Assembly: GCF_037991315.1 (NCBI RefSeq)
Contig: NZ_CP150300.1
Location: 6,262,001 to 6,326,000 of the forward strand
Reading direction: 5' to 3'
DNA length: 64,000 nt
Source: Paenibacillus sp. FSL H8-0079
Lineage (GTDB): Bacteria; Bacillota; Bacilli; Paenibacillales; Paenibacillaceae
Position 1 is the first letter of the stretch; every line of letters begins with the position of its first letter. The notes under the pieces are model-generated. The model worked only from the letters and a program-made list of their open reading frames with translations, was not told the DNA's origin and made no database searches. Shown piece by piece: positions 36,248 through 45,676 of this stretch. Both the position numbers and the translations under genes were made by a program.

Positions 36248-37594
36248 TCAGGCCGATTCCTGCGGAATGATCTTTTTTGCTTCATTCACGTGAGGCTGCT
36301 TTCCCTCCCACAAGATACGCTGTAGCAAAATGCCGGCAAGACCAATTACCAGCGTAGCGAGACCAATATATTGAAAGGTGGAACTCGGACCTGCGGCTCG
36401 AATGAGCGCCCCACCTGCAAGTGGAGCTACGACCAGTACAACACTGGATAGTGAATTTTGGATACCGAAGACACGCCCTACATAGGCAGGAGGGGTTTCT
36501 TTTTGCAGCAAATAATTCAGTGTTACCATAAAGAGTCCATTGCCTATCCCGATGCAGAGGCCCCAGATAATGACCCAAATTTCCGGTGTTTGTGGGCCGA
36601 TCCACCCCAATGCAGCGATTCCGGCACCCACGAACAGATATCCTCCACCTAGTCCCCATCCATACCCAATCCTCGGCAGCCGATTTAACAACAAAATGAT
36701 AATTACTGCCCCCGCTCCTGCAGATGAACCCAACCAGCCGAGCAGTGATTCGTTACCTGGCTTGATCTCCCGAAACAGAGTCGTAAACTGATAATCAATC
36801 ATTAGAATAGCCATGAGTCCAAAACAGCCAAACAGAATCGTGCTCAGCACAGTGCGGCTGCGACGTATAAAATGCCAGCCTTGCTGCCACTGTGTGAACA
36901 AGGATTCCGAGCCATCCTTTGCGTCAGAATCACTTCCGTCTGGTTCAACAGGCTCCGATTGCTCCACCAACCGCCGTAAAGGCCACAACACTGCCCCCGA
37001 CAACAGGCGGGTACAGGCATTAATAACAATACAGATCTGTGGTGAGAAAAAGGCCAAAATGACTGCTCCCAGAAGTGGTCCTGCCACTTTCGAGCACTGG
37101 CTCACAAAACCGTTCAAGGAAGATGCCTGGAACAGATGCTCCTCTGCCACCACCTGGCGGGTTAACGCCTGCTGGGCTGGAACATGGAACACCCCCATCA
37201 TGGCCCGCAGAGCAAGAAGTGGCAGCAACCATGCCGGGCTTGGTGCGAATAAAATAGCAACGGTTAAACCCACGGTGATCACATCACACAAGATCATGAT
37301 CTTTACTTTGTGCAGTCGATCAGCCAGGGCACCTGCAACGGAGCCAAGCAGTATACCCGGGACAGCCATACATACAGGAATAAGTGCAATGATCAGTGGG
37401 TCAGCACCCCAGCGGTAAGCCACCATCACCTGGATCGCAAGTGCATCGAACCAATCTCCAAACGTAGCCAGTGAGTATGCGATAAACATGCGGACAAACT
37501 GGAGGTTAGTCCATAAGCTTTTGGAAGATTCCGCAGATGAGGCAGTTAATTCGGTGGATTCATTGGATGTGGGTTCATTTGAAATGACGGTCAT
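36248..37594 (-). CDS. MFS transporter, MFS_3/EntS-type exporter
   Basis: A 448-aa membrane protein with about 12 hydrophobic segments. It has features of the drug or siderophore exporter branch (MFS_3): a DWFDALAIQVMVAYRW segment in helix 1-2, the loop-2 motif GALADRLHKVKIMI and a central cytoplasmic loop rich in Asp/Ser/Glu. GGGAGG precedes the ATG at about 9-10 nt. It is encoded downstream of a winged-helix regulator on the same strand, with an 11-bp perfect inverted repeat in between. The substrate is unknown. Confidence 0.82.
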   Translation of the reverse strand: MTVISNEPTSNESTELTASSAESSKSLWTNLQFVRMFIAYSLATFGDWFDALAIQVMVAYRWGADPLIIALIPVCMAVPGILLGSVAGALADRLHKVKIMILCDVITVGLTVAILFAPSPAWLLPLLALRAMMGVFHVPAQQALTRQVVAEEHLFQASSLNGFVSQCSKVAGPLLGAVILAFFSPQICIVINACTRLLSGAVLWPLRRLVEQSEPVEPDGSDSDAKDGSESLFTQWQQGWHFIRRSRTVLSTILFGCFGLMAILMIDYQFTTLFREIKPGNESLLGWLGSSAGAGAVIIILLLNRLPRIGYGWGLGGGYLFVGAGIAALGWIGPQTPEIWVIIWGLCIGIGNGLFMVTLNYLLQKETPPAYVGRVFGIQNSLSSVVLVVAPLAGGALIRAAGPSSTFQYIGLATLVIGLAGILLQRILWEGKQPHVNEAKKIIPQESA

Positions 37595-37611
37595 ACATGT
37601 ACTCCCTCCCT

Positions 37612-37655
37612 TGATTACAGCCGTTTACGGTCTGCATGTTCCTTGGCTGTAATCA
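37612..37655. promoter_or_regulatory. Perfect inverted repeat upstream of the MFS gene
   Basis: TGATTACAGCC (37612-37622) and GGCTGTAATCA (37645-37655) are perfectly complementary across 22 nt. No U-run follows on the minus strand, so it is less likely a terminator than an operator or leader hairpin. It begins 18 bp upstream of the MFS ATG. Confidence 0.55.
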
Positions 37656-37663
37656 TAAGGGCG

Positions 37664-38842
37664 TTATATCAGAGGAAGATCAGAGGATGGGGCGATAGGG
37701 GATAAAAAGTTGCGTACTTCATCCACAATTTGCTGTCCATATATGGGAACACCGTAGCTTTTGCCGATCTCTGCATACACTTGACGATATTTACTGCGAA
37801 GTCTGCCTTCAATTCGATGATGACCCATGAACTGGAGAATCTGATATGCCGCATTCAGATATAACGGTGCGTTCAGCGACATCTTCAATACGTCCAGACC
37901 ATCATCCATTCTAAGTTCCGCTTCACGAACTCGTCCCTGCCGAAGCAACCATAACCCTTCCATCACCTGAAAACGTCCGATCTCCCGCAGATACGGAGCA
38001 TTCTTTAATCCTGCTCGCAGGACTGCTATCTGAGCCTCAACCGCTTCACCGCTGCCACCCCACAGTTCCACATACAACGCTGCAAGTGCTACAGGCAGTT
38101 TGAAATTAACAAGCTCGTCTGTCTTAATCACACGATACGTCTCCTCCAGCTGCATCCTAGCCCGTTCAATCTGTCCAATCTCAGCATAGACTTCAACGAT
38201 GTTCAGAATCCGAAGCTCCCGAAGCTGATCTGCAGACAATGCCGATGAATTCAGAGCCTGCTCATACAGCTGTATACTATTGGCTGGCTCAATTAGGGGG
38301 TGCACGAAAATCAGTAGCCAGTATAGACGCTCCTCAAAGGGAATTTCCTTTGTTGTAATCAGCCACTCCAGATCTCCCTGTATAAAACGGATATACAACT
38401 GATAATACGGGACAATCTGAATGCCAAGTGCTTCCTGCTGTTGAACCAGAGTCTGTATGGCGTTTCCCTGCCCAAACAAGTGATATTTACGAAGTAATCC
38501 GTGAATGGATTCCTGCATCTCTGGGTCTTGAGCAGAAGGGGTAGCGGGTAGAGCGGACTTATTCTCATGTACAGCAAGCCGATATCCGTAGCCCCGTACC
38601 GTATCCAGACTGATCTCATCCCAGCGTTTCAGCTTCTTGCGCAGACGATAGATATGATCATCCACGGTACGTTCAACCGGATATTCCAAGGGCCATACCC
38701 GGTCCAGCAGTTGGCTGCGGGTGAAGGATTTTTCCTTGTTTTCATACAGAAAATGCAGCAGTGCAAATTCCTTGGCGAGTAGACGAATGGATTCCGTTCG
38801 CCGTGTTACCGTATATTTCCCTTCATCCAATTGCAAAGACAT
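37664..38842 (-). CDS. Winged-helix (OmpR/PhoB-type) regulator fused to helical repeats
   Basis: A 392-aa protein. Residues 1-~92 are an OmpR/PhoB DNA-binding domain: LLAKEFALLHFLYENKEKSFTRSQLLDRVW, ERTVDDHIYRLRKKL and VRGYGYRL. The rest is a helical region without a phosphoacceptor domain, resembling the TPR-like sensing domains of SARP/BTAD-type activators. AGGAGG precedes the ATG. The MFS gene follows 69 bp later and is its likely target. It could sense a ligand or a partner protein through the helical repeats. Confidence 0.8.
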   Translation of the reverse strand: MSLQLDEGKYTVTRRTESIRLLAKEFALLHFLYENKEKSFTRSQLLDRVWPLEYPVERTVDDHIYRLRKKLKRWDEISLDTVRGYGYRLAVHENKSALPATPSAQDPEMQESIHGLLRKYHLFGQGNAIQTLVQQQEALGIQIVPYYQLYIRFIQGDLEWLITTKEIPFEERLYWLLIFVHPLIEPANSIQLYEQALNSSALSADQLRELRILNIVEVYAEIGQIERARMQLEETYRVIKTDELVNFKLPVALAALYVELWGGSGEAVEAQIAVLRAGLKNAPYLREIGRFQVMEGLWLLRQGRVREAELRMDDGLDVLKMSLNAPLYLNAAYQILQFMGHHRIEGRLRSKYRQVYAEIGKSYGVPIYGQQIVDEVRNFLSPIAPSSDLPLI

Positions 38843-38931
38843 GCCTGTTTCCTCCTACTATGTATAATTCGCTAATCCGAAATCGTATAGATTCATTCCA
38901 TTTTTTCTCTTCATGGTGTTCAACATACCAC

Positions 38932-38960
38932 AAAAACCCTTTGCGAGAACGCAAAAGGTT
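38932..38960 (-). terminator. Terminator after the ABC importer operon
   Basis: On the minus strand AACCTTTTGCG pairs with CGCAAAGGGTT, then TTTTTG. It lies 42 bp past the ATPase stop. Confidence 0.75.
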
Positions 38961-39001
38961 TCTGTCGTGGAGCTATTCTTCGAACGAGTTATTCCCTTGC
39001 C

Positions 39002-39796
39002 TTAACCAAGCACGACTCGGTCATCCGCCATTTTTTTGCCGCTAATACGCTCGAATTCACCCAGCAACTCAGGTACCGTCAACGTACGCTTGCGCTCTTC
39101 GCTGACATCCAAAATAATTCGGCCTTTGTCCATCATAATCAAACGGTTACCCAGACGAATCGCCTGTTCCATATTGTGCGTTACCATCAATGTAGTAAGT
39201 CTCATCTCACGCACAAGTGTCTCCGTCAGTTCCGTGATCAGTTCGGCACGTGAAGGATCAAGGGCAGCCGTATGCTCATCCAGCAGCAGAATCTGCGGTT
39301 GAGTAAAGGTCGCCATCAACAGACTGAGTGCCTGTCGCTCTCCGCCCGACAAGAGGCCGACTTTCGCGTTAAGCCGCTTCTCCAATCCAATACCCAGCTT
39401 CTCCAGTTGTGTATTGAAAATCTCACGTCTGGCACGGGTTACTCCGAAGCCTAGTCCGCGTCCTTTGCCACGTTTGTATGCCATCGCCATGTTTTCTTCA
39501 ATGGACATATGTGGTGCTGTTCCTGCCATCGGGTCTTGGAACACCCGGCCAATCCAGCTACTGCGTTTATGCTCCGGCAGGTTTTTAATGGAACGGTCAT
39601 TGATCAGAACATCGCCCATATCCGGCTTCATCACACCCGAAATGATGTTCATCAGCGTGGATTTCCCCGCTCCGTTACTGCCAATCACCGTTACAAAATC
39701 TCCCGGATTCATCGTCAGATTCACACCAACCAGCGCGGTCTTCTCATCCGTTGTGCCTGGGTTGAACAGCTTGGTTACTTGCGTAATCTCCAGCAT
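39002..39796 (-). CDS. ABC transporter ATP-binding protein, TrpZ-like
   Basis: A 264-aa ATPase subunit with Walker A IGSNGAGKSTLMN near residue 40, Q-loop GRVFQDP, signature LLSGGERQALSLLMA, Walker B ILLLDEHTAALD and H-loop VTHNMEQA. The Walker B segment reads DEHTAALDP, with H in place of the usual P; this is typical of the branch that partners ABC_sub_bind importers. GGGAGG lies 9 nt before the ATG at 39796, which overlaps the permease stop. Last gene of a three-gene operon. Confidence 0.88.
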   Translation of the reverse strand: MLEITQVTKLFNPGTTDEKTALVGVNLTMNPGDFVTVIGSNGAGKSTLMNIISGVMKPDMGDVLINDRSIKNLPEHKRSSWIGRVFQDPMAGTAPHMSIEENMAMAYKRGKGRGLGFGVTRARREIFNTQLEKLGIGLEKRLNAKVGLLSGGERQALSLLMATFTQPQILLLDEHTAALDPSRAELITELTETLVREMRLTTLMVTHNMEQAIRLGNRLIMMDKGRIILDVSEERKRTLTVPELLGEFERISGKKMADDRVVLG

Positions 39797-39798
39797 GA

Positions 39799-40719
39799 TC
39801 ACATACCTCCCTTCGTCTGCTGACCCCCGGATCGCATCAACTCTTCCGTTCGTTTGCGAGCCAGACTACGCTGCTTCATGGAGCGCTGCATCGTTGGGAA
39901 TACCAGGGCGATAATGACGATCACTGCGGTGATCAACTTCAGATCAGATGTATCAAACCACTCAACCTGAAGGGCAAGCGCGACCACAATCCGGTAAATG
40001 ATTGAACCAACAATTGCTGCGAGTGTAGCCCAGAATACCGTTCTTGCACCGAGAATAGCTTCACCGATAATTACCGAAGCCAGTCCAATGACAATCATAC
40101 CAATGCCCATCGTAATGTCCGCAAAGCCTGATTGCTGGGCAATAAATGCACCAGACAGGGCAACCAATCCATTGGATAAACTGACACCTACAATCGTAGT
40201 CACATCCGTATTCGCACCAAAGCTGCGAATCATGCGTTTGTTATCACCTGTGGCGCGGAGCGCCAGTCCAATATCTGTTTTCATGAACAGATCCAGCATG
40301 ATTTTAAACACCAGTACTACGATGATGATCAGAACCATGACATGCTCACCCGAGAATGGATTATCCATGCCCATAATGGATTTATTCGGTGCGCCAAGAA
40401 TCCGCATATTAATGGAGTAGAGTGCAATCATCATCAAAATCCCGGATAACAATCCGTTGATTTTGCCTTTGGTATGAAGCAGACCTGTACAAGCACCAGC
40501 CACCATGCCGCCAGCCATTGCCGCCAAACAGGCGAGCCAAGGAGAGAAGTCATTGGAGATCATCACCGCCGCGATTGCGCCTCCTGTTGTAAAACTTCCG
40601 TCTACGGTAAGGTCAGGAAAATCGAGTATGCGGAACGTAATATACACACCAAGTGCCATCAGTGCATATAAAAGCCCCAGCTCGATCGCTCCTTCAATTG
40701 AATTCCAGCTTATACTCAC
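39799..40719 (-). CDS. ABC transporter permease, BPD_transp_2 family
   Basis: A 306-aa polytopic permease of the branched-chain amino acid/ribose type, opening GAIELGLLYALMALGVYITFRILDFPDLTVDGSF. A C-terminal basic tail follows the last helix. The frame opens at 40767, but a GTG at 40719 with GGGAGG 7 nt upstream is the probable start. It lies between the solute-binding lipoprotein and the ATPase. Members of this arrangement import aromatic amino acids (TrpXYZ) or similar small molecules. Confidence 0.88.
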   Translation of the reverse strand: MSISWNSIEGAIELGLLYALMALGVYITFRILDFPDLTVDGSFTTGGAIAAVMISNDFSPWLACLAAMAGGMVAGACTGLLHTKGKINGLLSGILMMIALYSINMRILGAPNKSIMGMDNPFSGEHVMVLIIIVVLVFKIMLDLFMKTDIGLALRATGDNKRMIRSFGANTDVTTIVGVSLSNGLVALSGAFIAQQSGFADITMGIGMIVIGLASVIIGEAILGARTVFWATLAAIVGSIIYRIVVALALQVEWFDTSDLKLITAVIVIIALVFPTMQRSMKQRSLARKRTEELMRSGGQQTKGGM

Positions 40720-40844
40720 GCTACTTCCTCCCTGTCTATCGAAAAGAATGAGGCGAACCCGTTGCACGTCCGCCTCGCATCCATCCTGCCGGATTATTCT
40801 CCGGTCAGATTATTGAATCAATCTCGTAACTTATTAGATTGATT

Positions 40845-41894
40845 CTATTGAATAATGTTGTTGTCCTGGTCTTGCACTGCCGCCTTCATCTCATCCGTAA
40901 CCGTGATGCCTTGAGCTTCAGCCGCTTTCAGGTTCAGGATCAGATCCAGCTTGTCTGGAACGGTGACTTTCATATCACCAGGTTTCGTACCGTTTTTCAG
41001 AATGTCCGCAGCCATCTCCCCTACCTGATATCCATGGTCATAATATTTGAAGCCAACGGTTGCGAAAGCTCCTTTTTCAACGGTATCCCGATCACTGGAG
41101 AAGAATGGAATTTTGTTGTTGTTCGCCGTTTGAATAATCGTATCAACCGCACTCACGACAGAGTTATCAAGCGTAATGTAAAAGGCGTCTACTTTGCCAA
41201 CGAGGGAATCCGTTGCCTGTTTTACTTCAGATGTATTCGTAACTGGTGCTTTCACCAGCTTGATATTATGTGTTGCTAGTGCCTTTTCAGCGTTATCTGC
41301 CATAACCACCGCATTCGGTTCGCCTTCGTTAATCACCAGACCTACCGTTTTCACATCCGGCAGATTTTTGGCGATAAAGTCAGCCAATTGTACGATCGCC
41401 TCCGGGTTCGTGTCCGATGCACCTGTAACGTTGCCGCCCGGCTTGTCCATATCGCTCACCAGTTTCGCACCCAGCGGGTCTGTTACCGCTGCGAACAACA
41501 ATGGCTTGTCCTTCACTTGTTGAGCCAGAGCCAGCGCAGATGGTGTTGCGATGCCGAGTACGAGGTCGTTTTTGGAATCACCCGAGATTTTCTGTGCAAT
41601 GGACAGGTTATTCGTCGAATCACCTTGCGCATTATTGTAATCAATTTTGAGGTTCTTGTTCTCTTCAATGCCCGCTTCCTTCAGGGCTGCAATAAATCCT
41701 TCGCGTGTAGCATCCAGGGATGGATGTTCAACAATCTGCGAGATGGCAATCTGGTATGATTTTTCCTCGCTGCCTCCACCTGTTGTACTTCCCGATCCTT
41801 CGGATTCCGAGCTTGTACCGCTGTTATTTCCGCAACCTGCCGCAACGATCATTGAAGCAACCATCATCAGTGACATCCAGAATTTCTTTTTCAT
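40845..41894 (-). CDS. ABC transporter substrate-binding lipoprotein, TrpX-like (ABC_sub_bind)
   Basis: A 349-aa lipoprotein: signal MKKKFWMSLMMVASMIVAAGC with lipobox VAAGC, then a Ser/Gly-rich linker and the ABC_sub_bind pattern YQIAISQIVEHPSLDATREGF, PLLFAAVTDPLGAKLV, FSSDRDTVEKGAFATVGFKYYDHGYQ. These proteins have a periplasmic-binding-protein-like fold; in Streptococcus the family binds tryptophan. GAGAGGGG precedes the ATG. A 340-bp leader lies upstream, but no T-box or known riboswitch was found there. Confidence 0.88.
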   Translation of the reverse strand: MKKKFWMSLMMVASMIVAAGCGNNSGTSSESEGSGSTTGGGSEEKSYQIAISQIVEHPSLDATREGFIAALKEAGIEENKNLKIDYNNAQGDSTNNLSIAQKISGDSKNDLVLGIATPSALALAQQVKDKPLLFAAVTDPLGAKLVSDMDKPGGNVTGASDTNPEAIVQLADFIAKNLPDVKTVGLVINEGEPNAVVMADNAEKALATHNIKLVKAPVTNTSEVKQATDSLVGKVDAFYITLDNSVVSAVDTIIQTANNNKIPFFSSDRDTVEKGAFATVGFKYYDHGYQVGEMAADILKNGTKPGDMKVTVPDKLDLILNLKAAEAQGITVTDEMKAAVQDQDNNIIQ

Positions 41895-42235
41895 GTGTGA
41901 GAACCCCTCTCCATCTTATAAAATGTGGTTACCCTTATCGCTATCCAAGTGACACGATAGGGCGGGACAAAACGAACGCTTCAACGCATTGTTGCTTTGA
42001 TCGACAAAAGCAGACAAATATAGACTTTTCTCATGCGACTGAAGTCCATGACCCGTGTTGGTGTTTTTGTGTTTCCCTAATATTAAGGGGCGTCCCGATT
42101 TACGTCAATGGTTGAACCGCTTCCAATTTACTTTCATTGTATGATGGTGATAGAAAACATTACATAAAGTAAAAAAAACACCCACAATGTTCCGTAGATG
42201 GTCGCCATTAGTACAGCTATAACGTAAGGTTCTAC
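41895..42235. other. Leader/intergenic region upstream of the ABC_sub_bind operon
   Basis: No gene supported. On the minus strand CCCTATCG and CGATAAGGG form an imperfect hairpin near 41933-41963, without a T-run. A TACAAT occurs far upstream without a good -35 box. The T-box signature and common riboswitch cores were looked for and not found. Confidence 0.35.
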
Positions 42236-42670
42236 TTATAAATAGGGAGTATGGAGTCTTTTTCTAATCTCGTCCATAAGCATTTTTTTCTCCACATCGG
42301 ATATGGCATCTGCAATCAGTTTGCGTGCTGCAACAGGCGCAATCGAGGATTCAACATCTGCATAACCAATACCGGACAACTTCTCATACTCCTCCATAAA
42401 GATGCGAATATTGGCCTCTCTGGTAGCATCGAGAACAACTGTCGCTTCATGTGGCAGATGCGGGGGCAGTATGGCGTATCGAATCATAATAATGTATTCG
42501 GCCAAGTCGGCTTCGGGATTTCCGGTAGAAGCATTGTTCCAGTCAATAATGATGGCATCATTGTCCCTGATCAGTATGTTACCTGGATTAGGATCACCGT
42601 GACATAGTTGCTGCTTCATCGGTAATCGATCCAATTGGGCAATCACAGCAGCTTTCTCCGCTTCAGACAA
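42236..42670 (-). pseudogene. Truncated aminoglycoside phosphotransferase-like gene
   Basis: Encodes only the C-terminal half of an APH/choline-kinase fold. It includes the catalytic loop LCHGDPNPGNILI (the HxDxxxxN motif) and the metal-binding IIDWNNASTGNPEADLA, then the C-terminal helices. The N-lobe with the nucleotide-binding loop is missing: upstream of the TTG at 42670 the frame runs into AT-rich sequence and the terminator of the Rpn gene. Normal family members are about 250-300 aa. This looks like a remnant cut by the arrival of the Rpn element or by a deletion. Confidence 0.7.
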
Positions 42671-42711
42671 GTATTGTGCTTCAACATGAGAATTTCATAT
42701 TTAAAATTTTT

Positions 42712-42758
42712 AAAAAAAGAGGCAACCTTCCCAATATACTTTGGGTAAAGGTCACCTT
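42712..42758 (-). terminator. Terminator after the Rpn-type gene
   Basis: On the minus strand AGGTGACCTT...CCC pairs with GGG...AAGGTTGCCT (with G-U pairs) and is followed by seven T, 30 bp past the stop. Confidence 0.75.
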
Positions 42759-42788
42759 CTAGCGATCAATGGATAGCTCCAGAGTGCT

Positions 42789-43697
42789 TTATTCCTTTTC
42801 TTTTTGCAGCTCTTCTAATTCAGATGGTGTTAGCCCGGTAGCTTTAATAATAGTAGCCTGATTAAGACCTAAAGTGAGCATATTCATTGCGATTTTCCGC
42901 TTGCTCTCAGCTTCACCCTCTTTGATGCCTTCTTCGATTCCTTTTTGAATTCCTTCCTCCATGCCTTTCTTGAGACCCTCTTCTCGTGCTCCCTCAATCA
43001 TGGAAGCTTCGTCCCATAGAAATTTCTGACGGTCGATATATCGTTGACGTGCTTGCTCATCCTGGCTCAGAAACTCTAATACACTCATGGCTTTTTTTAA
43101 AGCCGGTTCGGGTTCGTGCATCATTAACGCCTCCCAGCTTGATCTAGTCATTCCTTTCAGAAATAACAGCCAACGCACCAATCCATCTTTCATTTGAATA
43201 TTTTCATCATTCAGCTTTGGTATTTCCATAAAGTGAATCTCTATAACATCCGTCAACGGAATATCAGTATGGTCTTCTCTTAAATGAAATACGTTGTGAT
43301 ACTGGTCATTAGCGAGCATTTTGAAATTAACAATGTTGATCGCAACGCATTTTTTGAGTTGGCTATATCTCTGTCCTTCAAGTAATTGTCCGGAGTATTG
43401 TTTACCCCAATAGAACAAAGTCCTCTTCTCTAAATCATACTGATTAAACAACTGCATTTCAACATTAATTAGCTCACCTTGATCTGTTTTGGCCCGTATG
43501 TCCAGAATGGACTGTTTATCTCTCGGGGTATCTTTGTCCAGATAAGGGTTGATTAACACAATCTCGGTCAGTAAGGATTCACCTGCATTTTTGAAGGTGT
43601 GATTCAGAAAAGCCAGAAGAACATCCTTATTCTCTTCACTTCCAAAGATTCGTTTGAACACATAATCGTTCTTGGGATCAAGCAACTCTGTCATCAT
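42789..43697 (-). CDS. Rpn family recombination-promoting nuclease (PD-(D/E)XK transposase-like)
   Basis: A 302-aa protein of the PDDEXK_2/Rpn family. The N-terminus LLDPKNDYVFKRIFGSEENKDVLLAFLN and the segment SILDIRAKTDQGELINVEMQ carry the nuclease core, where the D and E-M-Q positions correspond to the PD-(D/E)XK active site. The C-terminus is coiled-coil repetitive (EEGLKKGMEEGIQKGIEEGIKEG) ending in a small helical domain (NMLTLGLNQATIIKATGLTPSELEEL). AGGAGT precedes the ATG pair. These genes spread and duplicate in genomes and are implicated in recombination and phage defence. Its neighbour is a truncated gene. Confidence 0.9.
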   Translation of the reverse strand: MMTELLDPKNDYVFKRIFGSEENKDVLLAFLNHTFKNAGESLLTEIVLINPYLDKDTPRDKQSILDIRAKTDQGELINVEMQLFNQYDLEKRTLFYWGKQYSGQLLEGQRYSQLKKCVAINIVNFKMLANDQYHNVFHLREDHTDIPLTDVIEIHFMEIPKLNDENIQMKDGLVRWLLFLKGMTRSSWEALMMHEPEPALKKAMSVLEFLSQDEQARQRYIDRQKFLWDEASMIEGAREEGLKKGMEEGIQKGIEEGIKEGEAESKRKIAMNMLTLGLNQATIIKATGLTPSELEELQKEKE

Positions 43698-43838
43698 TAT
43701 TCACTCCTACGCACAAAATGAACAGGATATATCTGCTGAAATTTCAGCAAACATAAGGATGCGAACATGCACTCGATGTTAGCTCTATTATATCACGCAT
43801 CGCCATACGAAAATAGCGTTTATACGTAATTCATTATC

Positions 43839-43876
43839 AAAAAAAGAGACTATCTCGACGAATCGAAACAATCTCT
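43839..43876 (-). terminator. Terminator after the Cys-rich regulator gene
   Basis: On the minus strand AGAGATTGTTTCGA pairs with TCGAGATAGTCTCT, followed by seven T. It lies 15 bp past the stop of the regulator. Confidence 0.75.
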
Positions 43877-43890
43877 TCTGTATAAACCAG

Positions 43891-44538
43891 TTAATTCCCC
43901 GACGCTTCGCGAATCTCATACTTGCACCTTTTGCCGCCATCAGCGTAACATTCGGTACGCTCTACCTCAGCTTGAAGCAGCGAGCGGAACAGATCGAGTT
44001 CACAGCGGCAAGCTTGCTTGTAGACACTCGCGACTTGTACAATTGGGCAGTTCATTTCCGTAATGACGTAGGTTCCATCTTCTTCTCTGGACGCATCCGC
44101 CATATATCCATTGGCATTCTGGATTCGCGCGAGTTCCTCCACCCGTCCGGCCAGATCCTGGCCCTCCATCTGTGGCAATCCGCTGCGAAGCAGCTTGTCC
44201 CGGCGACTCTCGAACAACGCATCTACCACACCGCTCCCGGCTGTGTCAGACAATTCTTCAAGCAGTTCCAACGTAAGGGACGAATATGATTTTGGAAAAA
44301 AGCTGTCCCCGCGTACCGTCAGTTGGTACACCGAGGACGGACGTCCGGCCGTAGCCCGGGCCTCCCGAACCTCGATCCAGCCATCCTGCTCCAGTGCCGT
44401 CAGATGACGGCGAATGGCCATGCCGGTCAGACCCAGATCAGCTGTCATTTCCCTCGCGGTCAATGTACCATTCTGCTTCAGCATGAACAAAATCCGTTCA
44501 CGCGTCGTTCGTTCCTCTTCGCGCTTCACGATCAGCAC
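43891..44538 (-). CDS. Winged-helix regulator with C-terminal cysteine cluster (DeoR/SufR-like)
   Basis: A 215-aa regulator. The N-terminal HTH (RERILFMLKQNGTLTAREMTADLGLTGMAIRRHLTALEQDGWIE) has the recognition helix GMAIRRHL and wing RATAGRPSSVYQL. The C-terminal region has CPIVQVASVYKQACRCELDLF and CYADGGKRCKYEI: five cysteines arranged as in SufR-type iron-sulfur or metal sensors. It is read as GTG 44538 with AGGAGA close by. It starts 13 bp after the stop of trhO on the same strand, so the two are probably co-transcribed. The ligand is not known. Confidence 0.82.
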   Translation of the reverse strand: MLIVKREEERTTRERILFMLKQNGTLTAREMTADLGLTGMAIRRHLTALEQDGWIEVREARATAGRPSSVYQLTVRGDSFFPKSYSSLTLELLEELSDTAGSGVVDALFESRRDKLLRSGLPQMEGQDLAGRVEELARIQNANGYMADASREEDGTYVITEMNCPIVQVASVYKQACRCELDLFRSLLQAEVERTECYADGGKRCKYEIREASGN

Positions 44539-44550
44539 CTGCTCTCCTGC

Positions 44551-45438
44551 TTATGCGTGTACCGGTGCTGCCTCCCGGCAGGCATCCGAGCAAAAGCGGT
44601 TATGCGTCTCTTCGCAATCCTCACAGCTTACATGCTGCAGGTTGCAGGTTGGACAATTAATATATCGGTCATGTGTCGTTCCGCAGTGATAACAGCTGGC
44701 AATGACGATATCCTCTTCTGTCCGGTTGATCGGTACAGAGATTCGCTCGTCAAACACGTAACATTTACCATCGAACAAATGGCCTTGTACTTCCGGATCT
44801 TTACCGTACGTGACAATACCGCCGTCCAATTGAGCCACGTCCTGGAATCCTTCATTGATCATGAACCCTGTCAGCTTCTCGCAGCGAATGCCGCCAGTGC
44901 AATAGGTAATAATCGTTTTGTCCTTCATGTCACCCAGGTTCTCGCGGATCCACTCCGGAAACTCACGGAACGACTCGACATCTGGACGGATGGCCCCGCG
45001 GAAATGACCAATTTCGTATTCATAATCATTGCGACCATCGATAACGATCACGTCATCACGTTGCAAATGCTCATGGAACTCTTTCGGTGAAAGGCGTTTG
45101 CCGCTAGTCACATTCGGATCAAGATCTTCGTCCACGCGGAACGTAACCAGCTCTGCTTTGTGACGAACAAAGATTTTTTTGAACGCATGCTCTTCCACAT
45201 CATCAATCTTGAACACCATGTCGCTGAATAGCGGATTAGCCAGCATGTCTTTCATGTACTGTTCCGTCTGTTCAGGCGTTCCGGATACCGTACCGTTAAT
45301 GCCTTCAGATGCGATCAGAATACGGCCTTTCACACCAAGATCCTTACAGTATTGCAGATGCTCTTGTGTAAACGTCTCAGGGTCTTCAATCTTCACGAAC
45401 TTATAATATAAAAGCACGCGGTACGCGCTGTTACACAT
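44551..45438 (-). CDS. trhO: tRNA uridine(34) hydroxylase, rhodanese-domain TrhO
   Basis: A 295-aa protein that hydroxylates U34 in tRNA anticodons using molecular oxygen. It has an N-terminal ferredoxin-like domain ([33 protein letters not shown]), a rhodanese domain with the active-site cysteine C180 in [15 protein letters not shown], and a C-terminal Cys-rich zinc-like extension ([34 protein letters not shown]). The ATG at 45438 follows AGGTGAT at 5 nt; the GTG at 45447 is too close to it. The next gene downstream is a cysteine-rich regulator, possibly redox-responsive. Confidence 0.9.
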   Translation of the reverse strand: MCNSAYRVLLYYKFVKIEDPETFTQEHLQYCKDLGVKGRILIASEGINGTVSGTPEQTEQYMKDMLANPLFSDMVFKIDDVEEHAFKKIFVRHKAELVTFRVDEDLDPNVTSGKRLSPKEFHEHLQRDDVIVIDGRNDYEYEIGHFRGAIRPDVESFREFPEWIRENLGDMKDKTIITYCTGGIRCEKLTGFMINEGFQDVAQLDGGIVTYGKDPEVQGHLFDGKCYVFDERISVPINRTEEDIVIASCYHCGTTHDRYINCPTCNLQHVSCEDCEETHNRFCSDACREAAPVHA

Positions 45439-45676
45439 GTATATCACCTGTTCCTATTCCATGTTGTTATTAGCCGGTCATCCGGCAAGACGACTACGTT
45501 GCACCCTTACTGTTAAAAAGAAAATAAACAGCCGTCCGAAACATCGTCTCGAACTGCTGCCTGACATTCGACTTTTATTCCTGCATTCTAGTTTATCGGA
45601 AGCGGAATAGCTTAGTCAATATAAATGTATAGAAAGGCATGAAAGATATGGAACATATCTGTCCGCAACAATCATC

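Noticed and set aside
41895..42235. T-box or known riboswitch upstream of the TrpX-like gene
   Set aside because: The AGGGTGGNACCRCG T-box signature and the common riboswitch cores were searched by eye and not found.
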